A model generated the notes under the pieces. The model was not told the DNA's origin. It did no database searches and was given only the letters and a program-made list of their open reading frames with translations. From positions 29,676,444 through 29,740,443 of the forward strand of contig NC_068566.1 in NCBI RefSeq assembly GCF_025698545.1: a stretch of DNA of 64,000 nt. The letters run 5' to 3'. Source of the stretch: Gossypium raimondii (Eukaryota > Streptophyta > Magnoliopsida > Malvales > Malvaceae). Made by a program: the position numbers and the translations under genes. Position 1 is the stretch's first letter; each line of letters opens with the position of its first letter. Positions 48,501-60,212 of the stretch are shown piece after piece.

Positions 48501-50143
48501 TATGTGATGTTGCAGAAAGATTTGAATCTGAAACAACGTAGGTGGCTCGAACTGTTGAAAGATTATGAGTTAATTATTGACTACCATCTAGGAAAAGCAA
48601 ACGTAGTGGCTGATGCTTTGAGTAAAAAGTCTTTGTTGGTTCTACGAGTGATAAATACTCAACTGTTACTATCTGATGATGGCTTGATTTTAGCCGAGTT
48701 AAAAGCTAAACCGACGTTTTTACAACAAATCTGTAAAGCTAAAAAATGTGATAATATGATGATAACTACACGGGTACAGTGTGAGTCGACTTCTGATTTA
48801 AAATTTCAGATAGGACCTGATGATTGTTTGTTATTCAGAGGTAGAGTTTGTGTACCGAAACATCCAAAGCTTATACAGAAAATTTTACACAAAGCTCATA
48901 GTTGTAGCATGTCTGTTCATCTTGGAAGTAATAAAATGTACAATGATTTGAGACAGATGTACTAGTGGCCGGGAATGAAACGTGATATTTCTGATTTTGT
49001 ATCTAGATGTTTGATATGTCAGCAAGTTAAAGTTGAACATCAGGTACCTTCAGGACTATTACAGCCAGTAATGATACCGAAGTGGAAATGAGATAGAGTT
49101 GCTATGGATTTTGTATCGATGTTACCCTTATCTACAAAAAGAAAGATGTCATTTGAGTTATCACTGATCGTTTGACAAGTTGGCACATTTTATTCCTGTA
49201 CGTACGGATTTCTCACTTGACAGATTAGCTGAGTTATATGTTTCAGAGGTTGTTAGACTACATGGAGTACCAGTCTCCATTATTTTAGATAGAGATTCGC
49301 GATTCACATCGCGATTCTAGAAAATGTTATAAGAAGCACCACATTTCACCCTCAGACTGATGGTCAGTCTGAACGTGTGATTTAGATTCTTGAAGATATG
49401 CTTTGGTGTTGTGTTTTAGAGTTTGAAGGCAATTGGGAGAAATATGTGCCATTAGTCGAATTCGTGTATAATAATAGTTTTCAGTCGAGCATAAAAATGG
49501 CACAGTATGAGGCTCTGTATGGTCGCAAATACCGAACTCCGTTGTATTGGACTGAGCTCAGTGAGAAAAAGATATATGGGGTTGATTTGATTCGCGAGAC
49601 TGAGAAAAAAGTGAAAATGATCCAAGATAGCTTAAAAGTAGCTTCTGATCTTCAGAAATCTTATGCGGATCTTAAACATAAAGATATAAAGTTTCAAGTT
49701 TATGACAAAGTATTTTTGAAAGTTTCACCCCGGAAGAAAGTTCTCCGGTTCGGTCGTAAAGGAAAATCGAGTCCGCGATTTATCGGGCCATATGAGATTA
49801 TTGAGAGAATCAAACCTATTGCGTATCGATTAGCTTTACCGTTAGAACTAGAAAAGATTCACAATGACTTTCATGTGTCTATATTACGATGGTACCGATC
49901 TGACCCTTCACATGTTATTTCCCTGACGGGTGTCGAGATTCAGCCTGACATGACATACTGTGAAGAACCGATTAGAATTCTGGCACGAGAGGTGAAAGAG
50001 TTAAGAGATAAAAATGTAGCTCTAGCAAAAGTTCTCTGGCAACGACATGGAATAGAAGAAGCTACCTGGCAACCTGAGGAAACTATGAGAAGGCAATACC
50101 CGAACCGCTTTATAGGTAAGATTTCAAGGACGAAAATTCCTTA
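45515..50143 (+). pseudogene. Chromovirus gag-pol polyprotein, inactivated
   Basis: The ATG at 45515 opens gag but two stops follow within 25 codons, with more at about 45820 and 45957. Gag core and zinc knuckle CFRCGSLDHYLRGC (near 46562) lie in the open stretch 45978-47114. Protease follows, but its DSG is changed (ALIDPELTHSYV). RT has the catalytic FSDD at 47851-47862 and frameshifts near 47470 and 47760. RNase H starts near 48280 (FSDTSLNGLGCVLM). Integrase covers about 48850-49900 (C-x2-C of SRCLICQQVK; HPQTDGQSERV), with a short core deletion near 49320. The end (49970-50110) reads as a chromodomain (EEPIRILAREVKELR; KVLWQRHGIEEATWQPEE), which in this group guides integration to marked chromatin. 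Confidence 0.9.
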
Positions 50144-50675
50144 TATAGGCAAAACCCTGACGAATCCTCCGAACCACGACCCTTCAACTGATATAAAAGT
50201 TGGAAAAAAATAGGTATCTCGCTGTGCTGACTACAATTGAGGAAGTATGTCATGGCAAGCCACTAGGAAAAGCTCGAGAGTTGGTCGGGAGTAATATTGT
50301 AGTCATTCAGAAGGCTGTAGAAGAAAATGTGTAGCGATAAATGAAACCCAGCCTCCAGCACGTGCAACGAAAACACTAAGAATGAAGGATTTAGGGCTCA
50401 GAAGGATATCATTTTAAAGAAGAAATTCCCTTCCTGCCTCTTAGACGATTCATATGATCGAGGGAAATCAACGACCCAGATGCGAACAGACAAAAATGGT
50501 TCAATTTTCAACGGTCAGATATGCACACGCGAGAATCACTCATGCATGTGGCAAAGCGATCATTATGCACCACAGGCCGCACTGTACCCAGCAAGCTGCA
50601 TTTAATCCTGATGTAATGGACCTAAAGGGTGCCACTTTATGACACCCCTTAGGCCCACTTAGTGGGGGAGTAGAT
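50144..50675 (+). mobile_element. Tat 3' untranslated segment and polypurine tract
   Basis: This is sequence between the broken end of the chromovirus and the Tat 3' LTR, with no recognised protein. The purine-rich AGTGGGGGAGTAGAT at 50661-50675 lies immediately before the LTR and is the expected polypurine tract for plus-strand synthesis. Confidence 0.7.
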
Positions 50676-51209
50676 TGTTATACGTCAATAACTTGAGACC
50701 CGAGTCCTAGAAAGGATCCGAGTCTCCAACCCATGACTCAACCATGAGAAGACAACAACGCGAACCATCTCGCAAGGCAAGGTTACAAATCCAGCCGGCG
50801 GGAACCTTGTGCGAGCTCACAGGGCAAGGTCGTAGGACCAGCCCGCGGATCCAGCTCACAAGGCAAAATTACAGGCCCAACTCGCAGGAACCTAGGGAAG
50901 ATCGCAGTCTCACTTCGCATAGACCCAAGGAACTCACTGAAAGGGCCACGTACTCCGCTAGCCATCCAGACACATGTCTAGTAAGTACGGAGCCCGCCTA
51001 GAGCGCTAGTCCCAGGAGCAAAAAGGACCGCGTGCTTCGTAGACACGTGCCTAGCAGACCTAGAGTTCACAGAGGATGTCAGTACTAGGGGCAACGGAGT
51101 TAAGATAAAATAGTGGGACTCTATCATGGGCTATAATAATATTTGTAACAACATATATAAATACTCGAATATTCATATTAAAAAGACACAAGAAAAATAT
51201 TACTCAACA
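50676..51209 (+). repeat. 3' LTR of the Tat-type element
   Basis: Starts TGTTATACGTCAATAAC and ends CTCAACA, followed by the target duplication AAAAT. TATA-like ATATAAATACTC lies at about 51151. It is homologous to 19848-20363 with many substitutions and an ~18-bp length difference. Confidence 0.9.
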
Positions 51210-51214
51210 AAAAT

Positions 51215-53082
51215 AAAATAAAAGATTATAGATTTTAAATTTTAATAAATGCATCGACCAATTAAACGCTGGATTTAAAGTTAGATTGATGGATTTCTCC
51301 ATATATTTGGAAGAAATTAAGTTAGAAAAAGATGATGGGATGTGAAGGCAAGGGAGCTGGATAACAAAGAATAAACACACAAAAACAATACCAGAAAAAT
51401 CCAAAAATATAGAAGTGGACAATCCATTTAAGCCCCACATATTATTTTGAAACTCTAACAATTTTATTCATTTATATTTGTTTTTAATAACATGTTAGAG
51501 TCCATACATAAATTTATATACTAAATAGTATATAAAAATTATTTTTCTTTTTCTGGGGAAGATCTATCAATAACAAATTTATTCTTCTTTTTTTTGGGAA
51601 GATCTATCAATTACTTTCTAACTAAATCTAGAAGTTAATATTTGTACAATTCATCTACTTTTTAAGTGGTAGGGAAGGTATTTTTTATTATATCTATTGT
51701 ACGTATACAATAGTGATTTATTAATGTAGAAATAAAATAATTTTACCGACTTTTATAACTTTTTATACCATTAATCTTTTATCTAACTGTTGAATTTATC
51801 AATATAATTAAATTTATAATGCACAAAAATTTTGAACCCAACCACTATCTCCATAATTTCAACTGAAAATATCATCTTTATATATATTTATTGATGAAAT
51901 ATTTTTGCATTGAATAAATATGATAGTCTAATTATTAAATATCAATCGGACAAAAATTATTAAAGTGAGTAAAACTACATTAATTTTAACTAGATACCTC
52001 CTCATACATGCGTATATATAACACTTATTTTAAGTGTTTTACGGATGTGGTACCTAGTTGAATAGCACTAGTAAATCGACACTAAGTTATGAAATTATTA
52101 AAATATCTATCATATACTGATTAAATTATATTTTTATTATTGTAACTAAGGAATCAATTAATTTTATGTGAAATTTTAATACATATATTTGTTACATAAC
52201 CTCTTTTTAACCCATTTTATGGGTAGCATCTAACAAAGTTTTAACTTCTTTGATGTACACCAATTATTTGAATATGTTTGTTCTTATCTTCACCACCTTG
52301 AAACAACTATCACTCAAAATGATAAGTGTAAGGGAAAAAGCAAACCAAATATTTCATGATGAAGAATGAAAACAAAAATGTTCCCTTAATTTCTTGGTAA
52401 CCATAATTTGTTCTCCTGAAGTTGTAGTTCTATTTGGTAAAGAGATGAGGGAGAGAATAGAAGCAAAAATGAAAAAGACAGAAAGGGTTGTGACTTGTGA
52501 TGGGTAAGTAGGGCATTGCATGAAAAGTAATGGTCATGAGCTCACCACACGCAGCAGCCATATGGTGGGCTCAGACATCGTGCAGTGTACTGTTGGGGAA
52601 ATAAAATATTATGGACACCCTTCGTTCATTTCCAAATGCCTTCAAAAAAGTTAAAATCCCATCACTTCATAGATTCTGGCCGAAAGTGAATTAAGAAAAA
52701 CAATTCCTAATTACATTTATGAGTTTCAGGGTTCTTAACTTCTAATGGGATTTTTAATGAAGACTTATTCAGTCAAAGTTTAAATATCTAGTTAAGTTTT
52801 GGATTCTAATTCTAGAGAAAATAATACTTATTTAATTAGGGTTTAATATGATTACTGAATACCGAAACAAAAAATAATATTAAAAAATGGGAAGAAAGAT
52901 GCTTTGATCAGTTGGTGATGCTATAATCAGCCGAATATGTAGAAAGTTGCGTGAGGTCTCCATCTTTGTACATTTTAAAGAGCAATGGTCCTGGACTGAG
53001 TGGGAACAACCAAGCATTTTGGGCATATTTTTGTTAGTGGCAGATGCCAACACATTTCAACGATACCAACAATATGTTGTAT
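51215..53082. other. AT-rich intergenic DNA
   Basis: No gene or RNA is supported. A short direct repeat 'gggaagatctatcaat' occurs at about 51556 and 51597. Confidence 0.55.
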
Positions 53083-53331
53083 ATTGGGTGAAGTCAGAAA
53101 TTTTTTTGAGGAGGGTTAAAATTGAGTTATACAGTTTTATAAAAGTTAAAATGTAATTTTATTATTTTAATAGTTTTATCTTTATAATTTTTAAAATTAA
53201 AATGTTGTTATTTTTAAAGATGAAAATATATTTTTATAATTTAAAACTTAAAATTTAAAAAATTAAAAACTAAATTTTACATTTTACATTTTTGGAGGTG
53301 GGGCTTTGCGAACCCCCTTCAGCCTCTCCTG
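53083..53331 (-). mobile_element. Diverged, reversed copy of the hAT-like MITE
   Basis: The left end TTGGGTGAAGTCAGAAA and right end CTTCAGCCTCTCCTG correspond, inverted, to the ends of the copies at 18317 and 59969. The interior shares 'ttataaagat', 'aaatttt' and 'taaaatg' stretches on the minus strand. No target duplication is recognisable; it is the oldest-looking copy. Confidence 0.6.
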
Positions 53332-54989
53332 TATGGGGATCTGTCATTTATTTATTAATAATTAGGGTAAGAGGAGTTAATTATAAGATACAAAATTTTT
53401 GGTATTTTTTTTTACAGAAGTAAGAATTAGTTGTTAATTGTGATATAAAGTTAAAACGTTTGGAATCGATCTAGGATGGTCTTGTATGCAGTAAATTTGA
53501 TTCCACGTCAGTTTTGTTTTATTTAAATTACTACCTATTAATCAAAAATTATTTTATTTAAATCTAAAATATTAAAATTTTCAACATTCAATGAATAATG
53601 AATTTGAATTTTCGAGCATAAACGAAACAAAAAGAATTAAACAAAGAAAATAAAATGAATAAATCTAAATTGGAGTATAGAAAATTAAAATATACTTTTT
53701 GCACTTAGAATATTGCAAATAGACAATTTTAAGACGTAAGATTTGATGTTACGTAAAATTCTAAAACAAAATCAACTAAAATGAAAGAAATGTAAAATAT
53801 ATTTATTGTAATAGTTTTGGGTTTTGTAAAAGTGAAAATAGATTTATTGGAAAAAGCTTTACTTTTAACATTTTTCGACTTAATTTAAATAGATTTAAAA
53901 ACAAAAGAGAATGTGGAGTCCATTTCTAGGCCCCAATATACTCCATTATGGGGTTAAGCCATTAAAATCAACACTGCTACTTTGTAAGCCCAGCGCGTAA
54001 CCTCTTATGGTTCAATAATCAACTGTCATTTAAAAAAGTGGGTTTAGACTTATGAACTCTATATACATGAGTTTCAGTGTGTTCATAATTTGTTTCTTTT
54101 GAAAATCATACTTTGAAATTTTCAAAATTAATCAAATTGTTTCAATCATTTCCATGGAAATGTCTCAAGGTGACGAGGAATTTATAAATACAAGTGTAGA
54201 TCTCGATCAAGTGATATAGTGAAGAGGGAGATTATTTTTATGGTGTCTAATGAGGATCAAATTCTAAGATGTTAAGTATGAATATTTGTTTATGGAATTA
54301 AATAAATTAGGAACGAAGTTGTTATATCCTTACCTTAATTTGAATTTAGTTGTGCCTCTTATTGGGCTCTCATCCCTCCTATAAATACCTTAAGATATCA
54401 CTTAGTAGGGAGACTCCTCTTTATTTAAAGTCCTGATATGTTAAGCATTATCCTAACTCTCTCTACCTGTCCAGCTCTCGGTCCTAGAATAGGTGAGCCA
54501 ACCTTCCTCATCTTCACCCCCTCTCCCCCTCTCCATCTCCATTGATATCGTGTATTAGCAATTTGTGCGGTGAGCGTAGACCAAACCCACCAAAATAATC
54601 ATTACTTTCCTCCAACAACCACTGTAAATCCCATCATGACTCTTCTTCATCTGCCCCCCAAAAGAACGGATTATCTAATCAATGACTATTTTTGTGGGCT
54701 TTAAGTGATTGCTTATTTTTAGCAAGCTTTCGACTTTATTTTAGTTTATGAAGAGAAACATAATGATAGAGGCATGATATTCTGAATTTTGTTTTTGTTT
54801 CTTTAAATGCAAATATTCCATTTTTAGTGTTTGGATCCGTAAACCATGTGTAAAAGAAATTTGTATAGTATGTAATATTTTGAAGTAACATTCTATGTTA
54901 GTAAATAATAACATCAAATTATTATTATATATATATATGACATTCATATTGTCCAACACCCACATCACCTTAACAGTTGAATAGGACTC
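53332..54989. other. AT-rich intergenic DNA with a possible LTR remnant
   Basis: No gene is supported. About 54360-54590 looks like the end of an LTR. CTATAAATACC (about 54380) is followed ~180 bp later by TTTGTGCGGTGAGCG (about 54563). The latter resembles the primer-site region after the Tat 5' LTR (TTGGTGCGGTGAGTG at 20365). No second LTR or coding region was found. A TA microsatellite lies near 54927-54938. Confidence 0.4.
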
Positions 54990-55515
54990 TATAGTATGAT
55001 CATAAAACCATTGTTATGACAGAAGTTTAAGAGCCCAAAACTATCCATTCAACCCCGAACTCTTAAATTTAAAAACTCTACACAATAGCTTAGTAACGTC
55101 CATCCTAACTCGGGCATGGATATATCCTCCCCAACCTTCTTTTCTATCCTTCTAGTCAATAGCCAGAACCTCAACTATAGACCCCCAAGTTGAAGGGCTA
55201 GGCTCGATTCATCCAAGTAAGAGGAACATTTAGAACCGCCCAAAAAAATACCTTAGACAAATCATAGTTGGCATGAGGGCAACCATCAATACACTCCGCC
55301 ATCGCAAAATAGAGATTTATTGAAGCTCTACCGACCTGGTCAAAGATTTTCCTCCTATCTTCAATAGAACCAAACTTGATCAATACTGATGTACAAGGCA
55401 AAGAAGAAAATTGTACCTTTGTTGTAGTATACCATACATTCTTAAAGACTCGAAAAAAGCAGAATTCACAAGAAAGCAGATACGTTTGTACGAAGGGAGA
55501 AGAATTTGACAACAA
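54990..55515 (-). pseudogene. LINE ORF1-like (DUF4283-type) fragment
   Basis: On the minus strand the open stretch 55515-55198 ends DLSKVFFWAVLNVPLTWMNR. After a frameshift the sequence continues GWGGYIHARVRMDVTKLLCR. This order resembles the region after the DUF4283 domain in plant LINE ORF1-type proteins. The adjacent plus-strand open stretch at 55376-55786 overlaps it and has no recognised product. Confidence 0.55.
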
Positions 55516-55789
55516 AACTTCTAATTTGCCAAAAACACTTATTGCACCTGTTTGGACAAACCCTCACTCTACACTCAGCTTTGGCCCAATCGTGCTCCCA
55601 GTTAAGCTGGCAATAGTGCAGGCTCTTTCGACCCCTTACTCCCTAATTTCGAATGAGTCTAAAAAAAGAACAGACTTTTGTGAAACAAGAACCAACATGA
55701 AACCCTGTCGACCACCGCACGTTGGTGTGACAACAATGACCGCTTGGCTAATGTTGCCAACACCTTATACTGCCTCGCCGTCGTGAAAG

Positions 55790-56451
55790 ATGGCTAAAAA
55801 TAGCCTTTATCTGCACTAATATACTTCAAATTTTATGTTTCTGAAACTATTTATATAACTTTTTATGAATCTAATATACCTATTTATATCCATGACATAT
55901 TTTTATATATTTTTATTTTTAATATAATAATTAAATTTTAAATAGTAAAATTTCAAAAGAAACATAAATTTATCTAAAACAATTATTTATCCAAAAAATA
56001 TAATTACTATTTTAAATTGATAAACTTTTTACCAGCAAATAAAGTTAACTTTTTATTTTTATTTTTACCAACAAAATAAAATTCACTTTTTTAATTACTT
56101 AATCTAAAACGACAAAACTATTATTTTTAAAGATAAATTCATTAATTCATTCTATTAACCTAACTATACAATTTATTAAAAAAAATTAAAATTACATTTT
56201 TTATATTTTTTTAATAAAAAAAAAAACAAAGTTAACATTTTTAAAATGAATAAAAATTTAAAATCGGCAGGAAAGCAATTGGCAGAAACATCCAACGTCA
56301 GGCCAGGATCTGAAATCATTGTCAACATCCAGGTTTTTTCACTTGTCACCCTTCCCAAAATCCCCAGCCTTTTCAACTTCCCACTCTTTCTTTCATCTCT
56401 CGCAACCAACAAAGAGGAAAGGCGGGCGCCATACTCCTCACTCATCTGCTA
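55790..56451. other. AT-rich upstream region and 5' leader of the plastid-protein gene
   Basis: 55790-56240 is very AT-rich with no gene. 56250-56451 becomes less AT-rich, with pyrimidine-rich stretches (CTCTTTCTTTCATCTCTC), and probably contains promoter and 5' UTR. No clear TATA box was assigned. Confidence 0.4.
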
Positions 56452-56481
56452 ATGTTTGCGGCTGCAACCACCCAACCATGA
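56452..56481 (+). other. Upstream ORF overlapping the main start codon
   Basis: ATG at 56452 encodes nine residues (MFAAATTQP) and stops at TGA 56479-56481. The stop overlaps the main ATG (56478-56480) as ATGA, a layout compatible with reinitiation. Whether the transcript includes the uORF is not known. Confidence 0.5.
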
Positions 56482-58646
56482 TCTGCCTTTACCTTTCTCA
56501 ACCCTATTCCGCTTCTTCGTTTTCTTTAATCCCTTCACTCATACCCTCTTCAATACCCAAATTTAAACCTGCTTTTCATTGCTTTCCTAAAACCCACAAA
56601 AAGGTGATTTTTTTTCTTTTTTTATTTTCTCTTGTTGTTTTCTTTTTCTTTTTTTTTTTTGGTTGTTGATTATGGATTTTTACAGAAGAAGAAGATTAAT
56701 AGAGGAATATGCAGAGCGGAGTTTTCACCGGATGCTCCCCTTGCGGCTGCAATCGGCGCCTGTATGCTGAGTTCACTACTTCTTCCTGCCGCCGATACAG
56801 GGGAAGAAGATGGTGGTAGTTCGATTATTGATGCAGGGGATACGAGGTTTGCGGCTATGGGAATTATTAGTTTTATCCCTTACTTCAATTGGCTGGTTAG
56901 ACATTGAAATTCTCACTTTTTTTTTGAAGGGGGAAGTGGGGTTTCGTTTTAAATTGCTAACTTCTCTTTTTGGTCTTTGATTTGATAGAGCTGGGTTTTT
57001 GCTTGGCTTGATACTGGAAAGCGGCGCTACGCCGTGTATTCTGTTGTATACTTGGTTCCTTACCTCAGGTATCACTTTTACGGAGTACCACATTGGAATG
57101 AATATCCAAATTGTTCTATCTTTAAAATGCTTAGCTTGCTTTAGTTTGAGAGTTGCAATGATGTCAAACCTTGGGTCTAATGGAGGCAGTGCAAAGTCCA
57201 ATGACTTCAACGTTTCTTCTACATAAACTTAGACTCTGTTAGAAATGATTTTGGGTGCGATAATAATAGCATTGAGCTGAAATATGTAAGTGCAAGGGTC
57301 TATGTTGGGACTTGGTAGTCTCCTTTTATCTTCATGAAATGTGATAAGAGGTTAGGATTGTTTCCGAGTCCCTTTCCCAGAGCGACTGCCTTGCCTTTCC
57401 CGGGAACTTATCTGGGTGATGATTGTTATGGTTTAATCATGTTTTGACCGTAAAATCATGTTCATCAGTCTTTGTCTACCTCTGCAAAGGACAATGAACT
57501 GGAATGCTTGTAAGTTGTTACCGGATTACTTGTTATGCCTCTTTCTGTGAGTTTCAAGTTTTAATTTCTAAACTCAAACAAGGCAATCTAATATAAAGTG
57601 TCCACTTCTTTTTATCTGTTCATACAAAGTTATAAGTTATAACCTTTTTCAAGCTTTGAGAACAATTATTTTTGTTTTGTTTAATCAGTGCATTCCTCCT
57701 CTTAATGGTTTTATTTAGGTGCTTGTTGGTATTGTTCGAGTTTTGGCTTATTTAAGAACCCATTTTTGTTATATTCATAATGACAACCATCCTTGATTAT
57801 AACTTGAGACCTTCCTTTAAACCATTGGTCTATGTCAACTAGATATGCTGCTAACATTGTATTTGTGAGGCAAAATGAGATCGTAAACTGAAACAATGAG
57901 GTACTTTTGTGTTTTCCTCAATTTGATTATGCAGTTCTTTTTTTCACTGATTTAACAGGTCAAATTTCTCTCTTTCCCCAGAAGATAGCTGGCTTCCTAT
58001 TGCTAGCATACTATTTTGCATTGTTCATGTTCAGGTACAAAATTTATAAAGATCATTACATGGTGATGTTATAAATTTGTCATGGTATCTCTTAACTTCT
58101 GCATTAAAGTCTTGTCCAATGATGGCTTTTTATATCAATGATTTGTGCTCCCGTTATGTAATATGGAGCCTCTAAACATATCTGTTGTTTTAGTGTTGAT
58201 TGGTTATGACTAACTACGCTACGTTTGAGTATATACTGAAAGTTGGGCATAAATGTATAGCATTGTTACTTACATTGCTCACTGTTGCAGCTGGAAGCAA
58301 GCATAAGAAATGGTGATCTTCAAGGCTTTCAAATTTTTAGTGAGGCTGCTAAGCATCTTTCATCAAGGAGTAGAGAGGAAGATGAACATTTCAAAGGGTA
58401 TAATGAACCCGAGGTATCAGGGACTTAAACCGTTTGAGAATTGTTTTGACCCGTTTGAATTTCTGCTTTTATAACTGATACCAGTTTTGTACTTAATGTC
58501 AGGTAAAGAAAAGAGAACATAGGAATTTGCCTGATGCTGAAGAACATTCAAGAAATGAGATTCCGCATTGGGGAATTCCGAAAAGGCCCTCACAACATCA
58601 TGAACAGGTGAATGATTTGGAGGATGATGGAAAAAGTGAACACTAG
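56478..58646 (+). CDS. Conserved plastid-type membrane protein of unknown function
   Basis: Six exons join in frame to 252 residues: 56478-56603, 56686-56895, 56989-57068, 57959-58034, 58291-58413, 58503-58646 (TAG). All introns are GT..AG. Residues 1-45 are Ser/Pro/hydrophobic with few acidic residues, like a chloroplast transit peptide. The core has three hydrophobic segments: PLAAAIGACMLSSLLLP, FAAMGIISFIPYFNWLSWVF and SWLPIASILFCIVHVQ. Between them lies the basic loop LDTGKRRYAVYSVVYLVPYL. The C-terminal ~85 residues are hydrophilic and His/Glu-rich. From memory it resembles an uncharacterised Arabidopsis chloroplast protein (At5g08540-like, unchecked). The in-frame sequence upstream has no ATG, which fixes the start. 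Function is unknown. Confidence 0.88.
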
Positions 58647-59960
58647 AATGATAGGCATCATAACTCAACTTGATCGTAGTAGTTGAATCTGCATGAAATG
58701 CTATGCTGATGGTATAAAAGAGCATGCAAAACATGAATATAGAAAAGAGGCAAAGATTGGTGCGACAGAAAAGGAGGAAGGAGGGTTAACATGGTTGATA
58801 CCTAGATGTGGAACTAAAAGAAGCTCATTACTGCTTTAATATTTCTTTTGAACTCTTTTTTTTTTTTTTAAATGTAATTTACTTAAATATTTCCATGGTT
58901 TATCATTCCAAATAATGTGTAAAATGTTTAGGGGAAAAAATTCCAAATTATGTAATGAAATTGGAAAAGTTGGTAAATGGTGGAAATGGAAGCTAAATGC
59001 ATGTTGGGAAATGGGAACTACAAGAGGATGGTTAAATCAGAAGCTATTAAGGAGGTATATATTTAGGCATGCAATTACAGATTGTTACTCAATGTTATTA
59101 AGGTAAGCTTACATTTTTTTTCAAATAAAATTTCGATTAAGGAAAGACAGTTCTGGTACATCAAAGTCCAAAAAAGGTACCAAAAACAAAATTAAACTGA
59201 AAAGAACACAAGGACTAACGAACCTAGGTCCAAACCCATAAAGATCTAGGTGTTCACATACCATAGCCCTTGACTGCCAACGGGAGGGGAGGGGAGAGAG
59301 AGGAAGCACTCAAGCGTCAGATATTGGGAATAATCGCACCATCGTTTTGCGTGCCACCTACGATGAAAACCATACCACCACCAAGGTTGCAAAAGATAGT
59401 GCCAAAGCCACCCCGGACACCAACGGAGGAAGAGCCAAACCAACATTGTGGTTTCAACCACCAGAAGTTCGGGTTTAGTGTGTTGCCTCTAAGGATCCAT
59501 CTTCGCCCATCCAACGGAAGGCTAGGGTAGCGATGGGCACTTGCTCTAACATGCTGGAAGCCTTGACGAAGAATAGAGGAACCCAGGAAAAAAAAAGAAA
59601 CCGTGAGTAATAATAGTGCAAAAAAACCTTAGCAAAAGTGTGACTAAGATCCACAAGACAAATAGTTGAAGGGAGTCACGGGAACCCTTGCAACCGCTAC
59701 TTGACAACTGGAGGTCAGAGAAAAAGAGACGGTGGATTAGCCCCAATATTATTCAACCGTAAGGCATGGTAAAAGACAATGGGAAAAGGAGAGAGAAGCA
59801 ACTGAAAAGACATAAGGTAAAGAAGAGTTCAAGAGAAGGAACTTATATAACCATTTTCCGGAAGAAGAATTTAGATGGAACAAATATATATACTCTTATT
59901 TTCCACATAGTATATATGTGTTAGGCATATCTCATATCGGCATTGTTGCTATTATAGTAA
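58647..59960. other. 3' region of the plastid-protein gene and unidentified repeat-like DNA
   Basis: 58647-58920 probably contains the 3' UTR. At 59110-59750 several open stretches exist on both strands (minus 59514-59317 and 59309-59121 the most protein-like), but I recognise no domain and they overlap each other. No RNA gene is seen. Confidence 0.4.
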
Positions 59961-59968
59961 CTTGGAGG

Positions 59969-60204
59969 CAGTGGCGTATTTAAAGGAGGGCCGGCAGGGG
60001 TTCGGCACCCTTGAAATGGAAAATTATCTATTAGTTCTTTTAAAATTTTTAAAATTTTAAATTAGTAAATGTAAAATTATATTTTGGTCCTTTTAAAAAT
60101 AATAAAAATTTGATTTAATCCTTTAAAGATTATAAAGATATATCCTATTAAAAATAAATTTTAATTTCGGGCCCCCCTAAAAAATATTTCTAGCTTCTTC
60201 CCTG
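59969..60204 (+). mobile_element. hAT-like MITE with perfect 8-bp target duplication
   Basis: A 236-bp element starting CAGTGGCGTATTT and ending TAGCTTCTTCCCTG. It is flanked by identical CTTGGAGG on both sides (59961-59968 and 60205-60212). The interior is homologous to 18317-18546 ('aattagtaaatgtaaaatta', 'aaaatttgatttaatccttt'). The 8-bp duplication places it with hAT superfamily derivatives. There is no coding capacity, so mobility would need a transposase elsewhere. Confidence 0.92.
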
Positions 60205-60212
60205 CTTGGAGG

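Larger units (their letters stand above)
42617..50143 (+). mobile_element. Ty3 chromovirus with 5' LTR, missing its 3' LTR
   Basis: 5' LTR 42617-45379 (TGTAACCACCTG..GGTGTTACA), primer site TGGTATTAGAGC at 45385-45396 (initiator-Met tRNA type), then gag, protease, RT, RNase H, integrase and a C-terminal chromodomain. The pol end reaches about 50143; the polypurine tract and 3' LTR that should follow are absent, and Tat-like 3' sequence follows directly. Right target duplication is therefore not available (left flank TTCGG, 42612-42616). Confidence 0.87.
19848..51209 (+). mobile_element. Tat/Ogre-type Ty3 element expanded to 31 kb by nested insertions
   Basis: Homologous LTRs at 19848-20363 and 50676-51209 are flanked by the same 5 bp, AAAAT (19843-19847 and 51210-51214), so they are ends of one insertion. 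The 5' part (20364-25400) carries its own degraded gag, protease, the RT start and the integrase end, then a tandem-repeat 3' region. The 3' part is 50144-50675. Everything between about 25400 and 50143 belongs to later Ty3 insertions (Athila, two solo LTRs, chromovirus). LTR copies differ at many sites and by indels, and the first has lost its canonical TG start (TAGTATACG against TGTTATACG), so this is an old insertion. Confidence 0.88.

Noticed and set aside
55376..55786. 136-residue plus-strand ORF
   Set aside because: It overlaps a LINE ORF1-like relic on the other strand that has better support; no domain recognised.
59317..59514. Gly/Trp-rich minus-strand ORF
   Set aside because: No homology recognised, overlapping ORFs on both strands, repeat-like surroundings.
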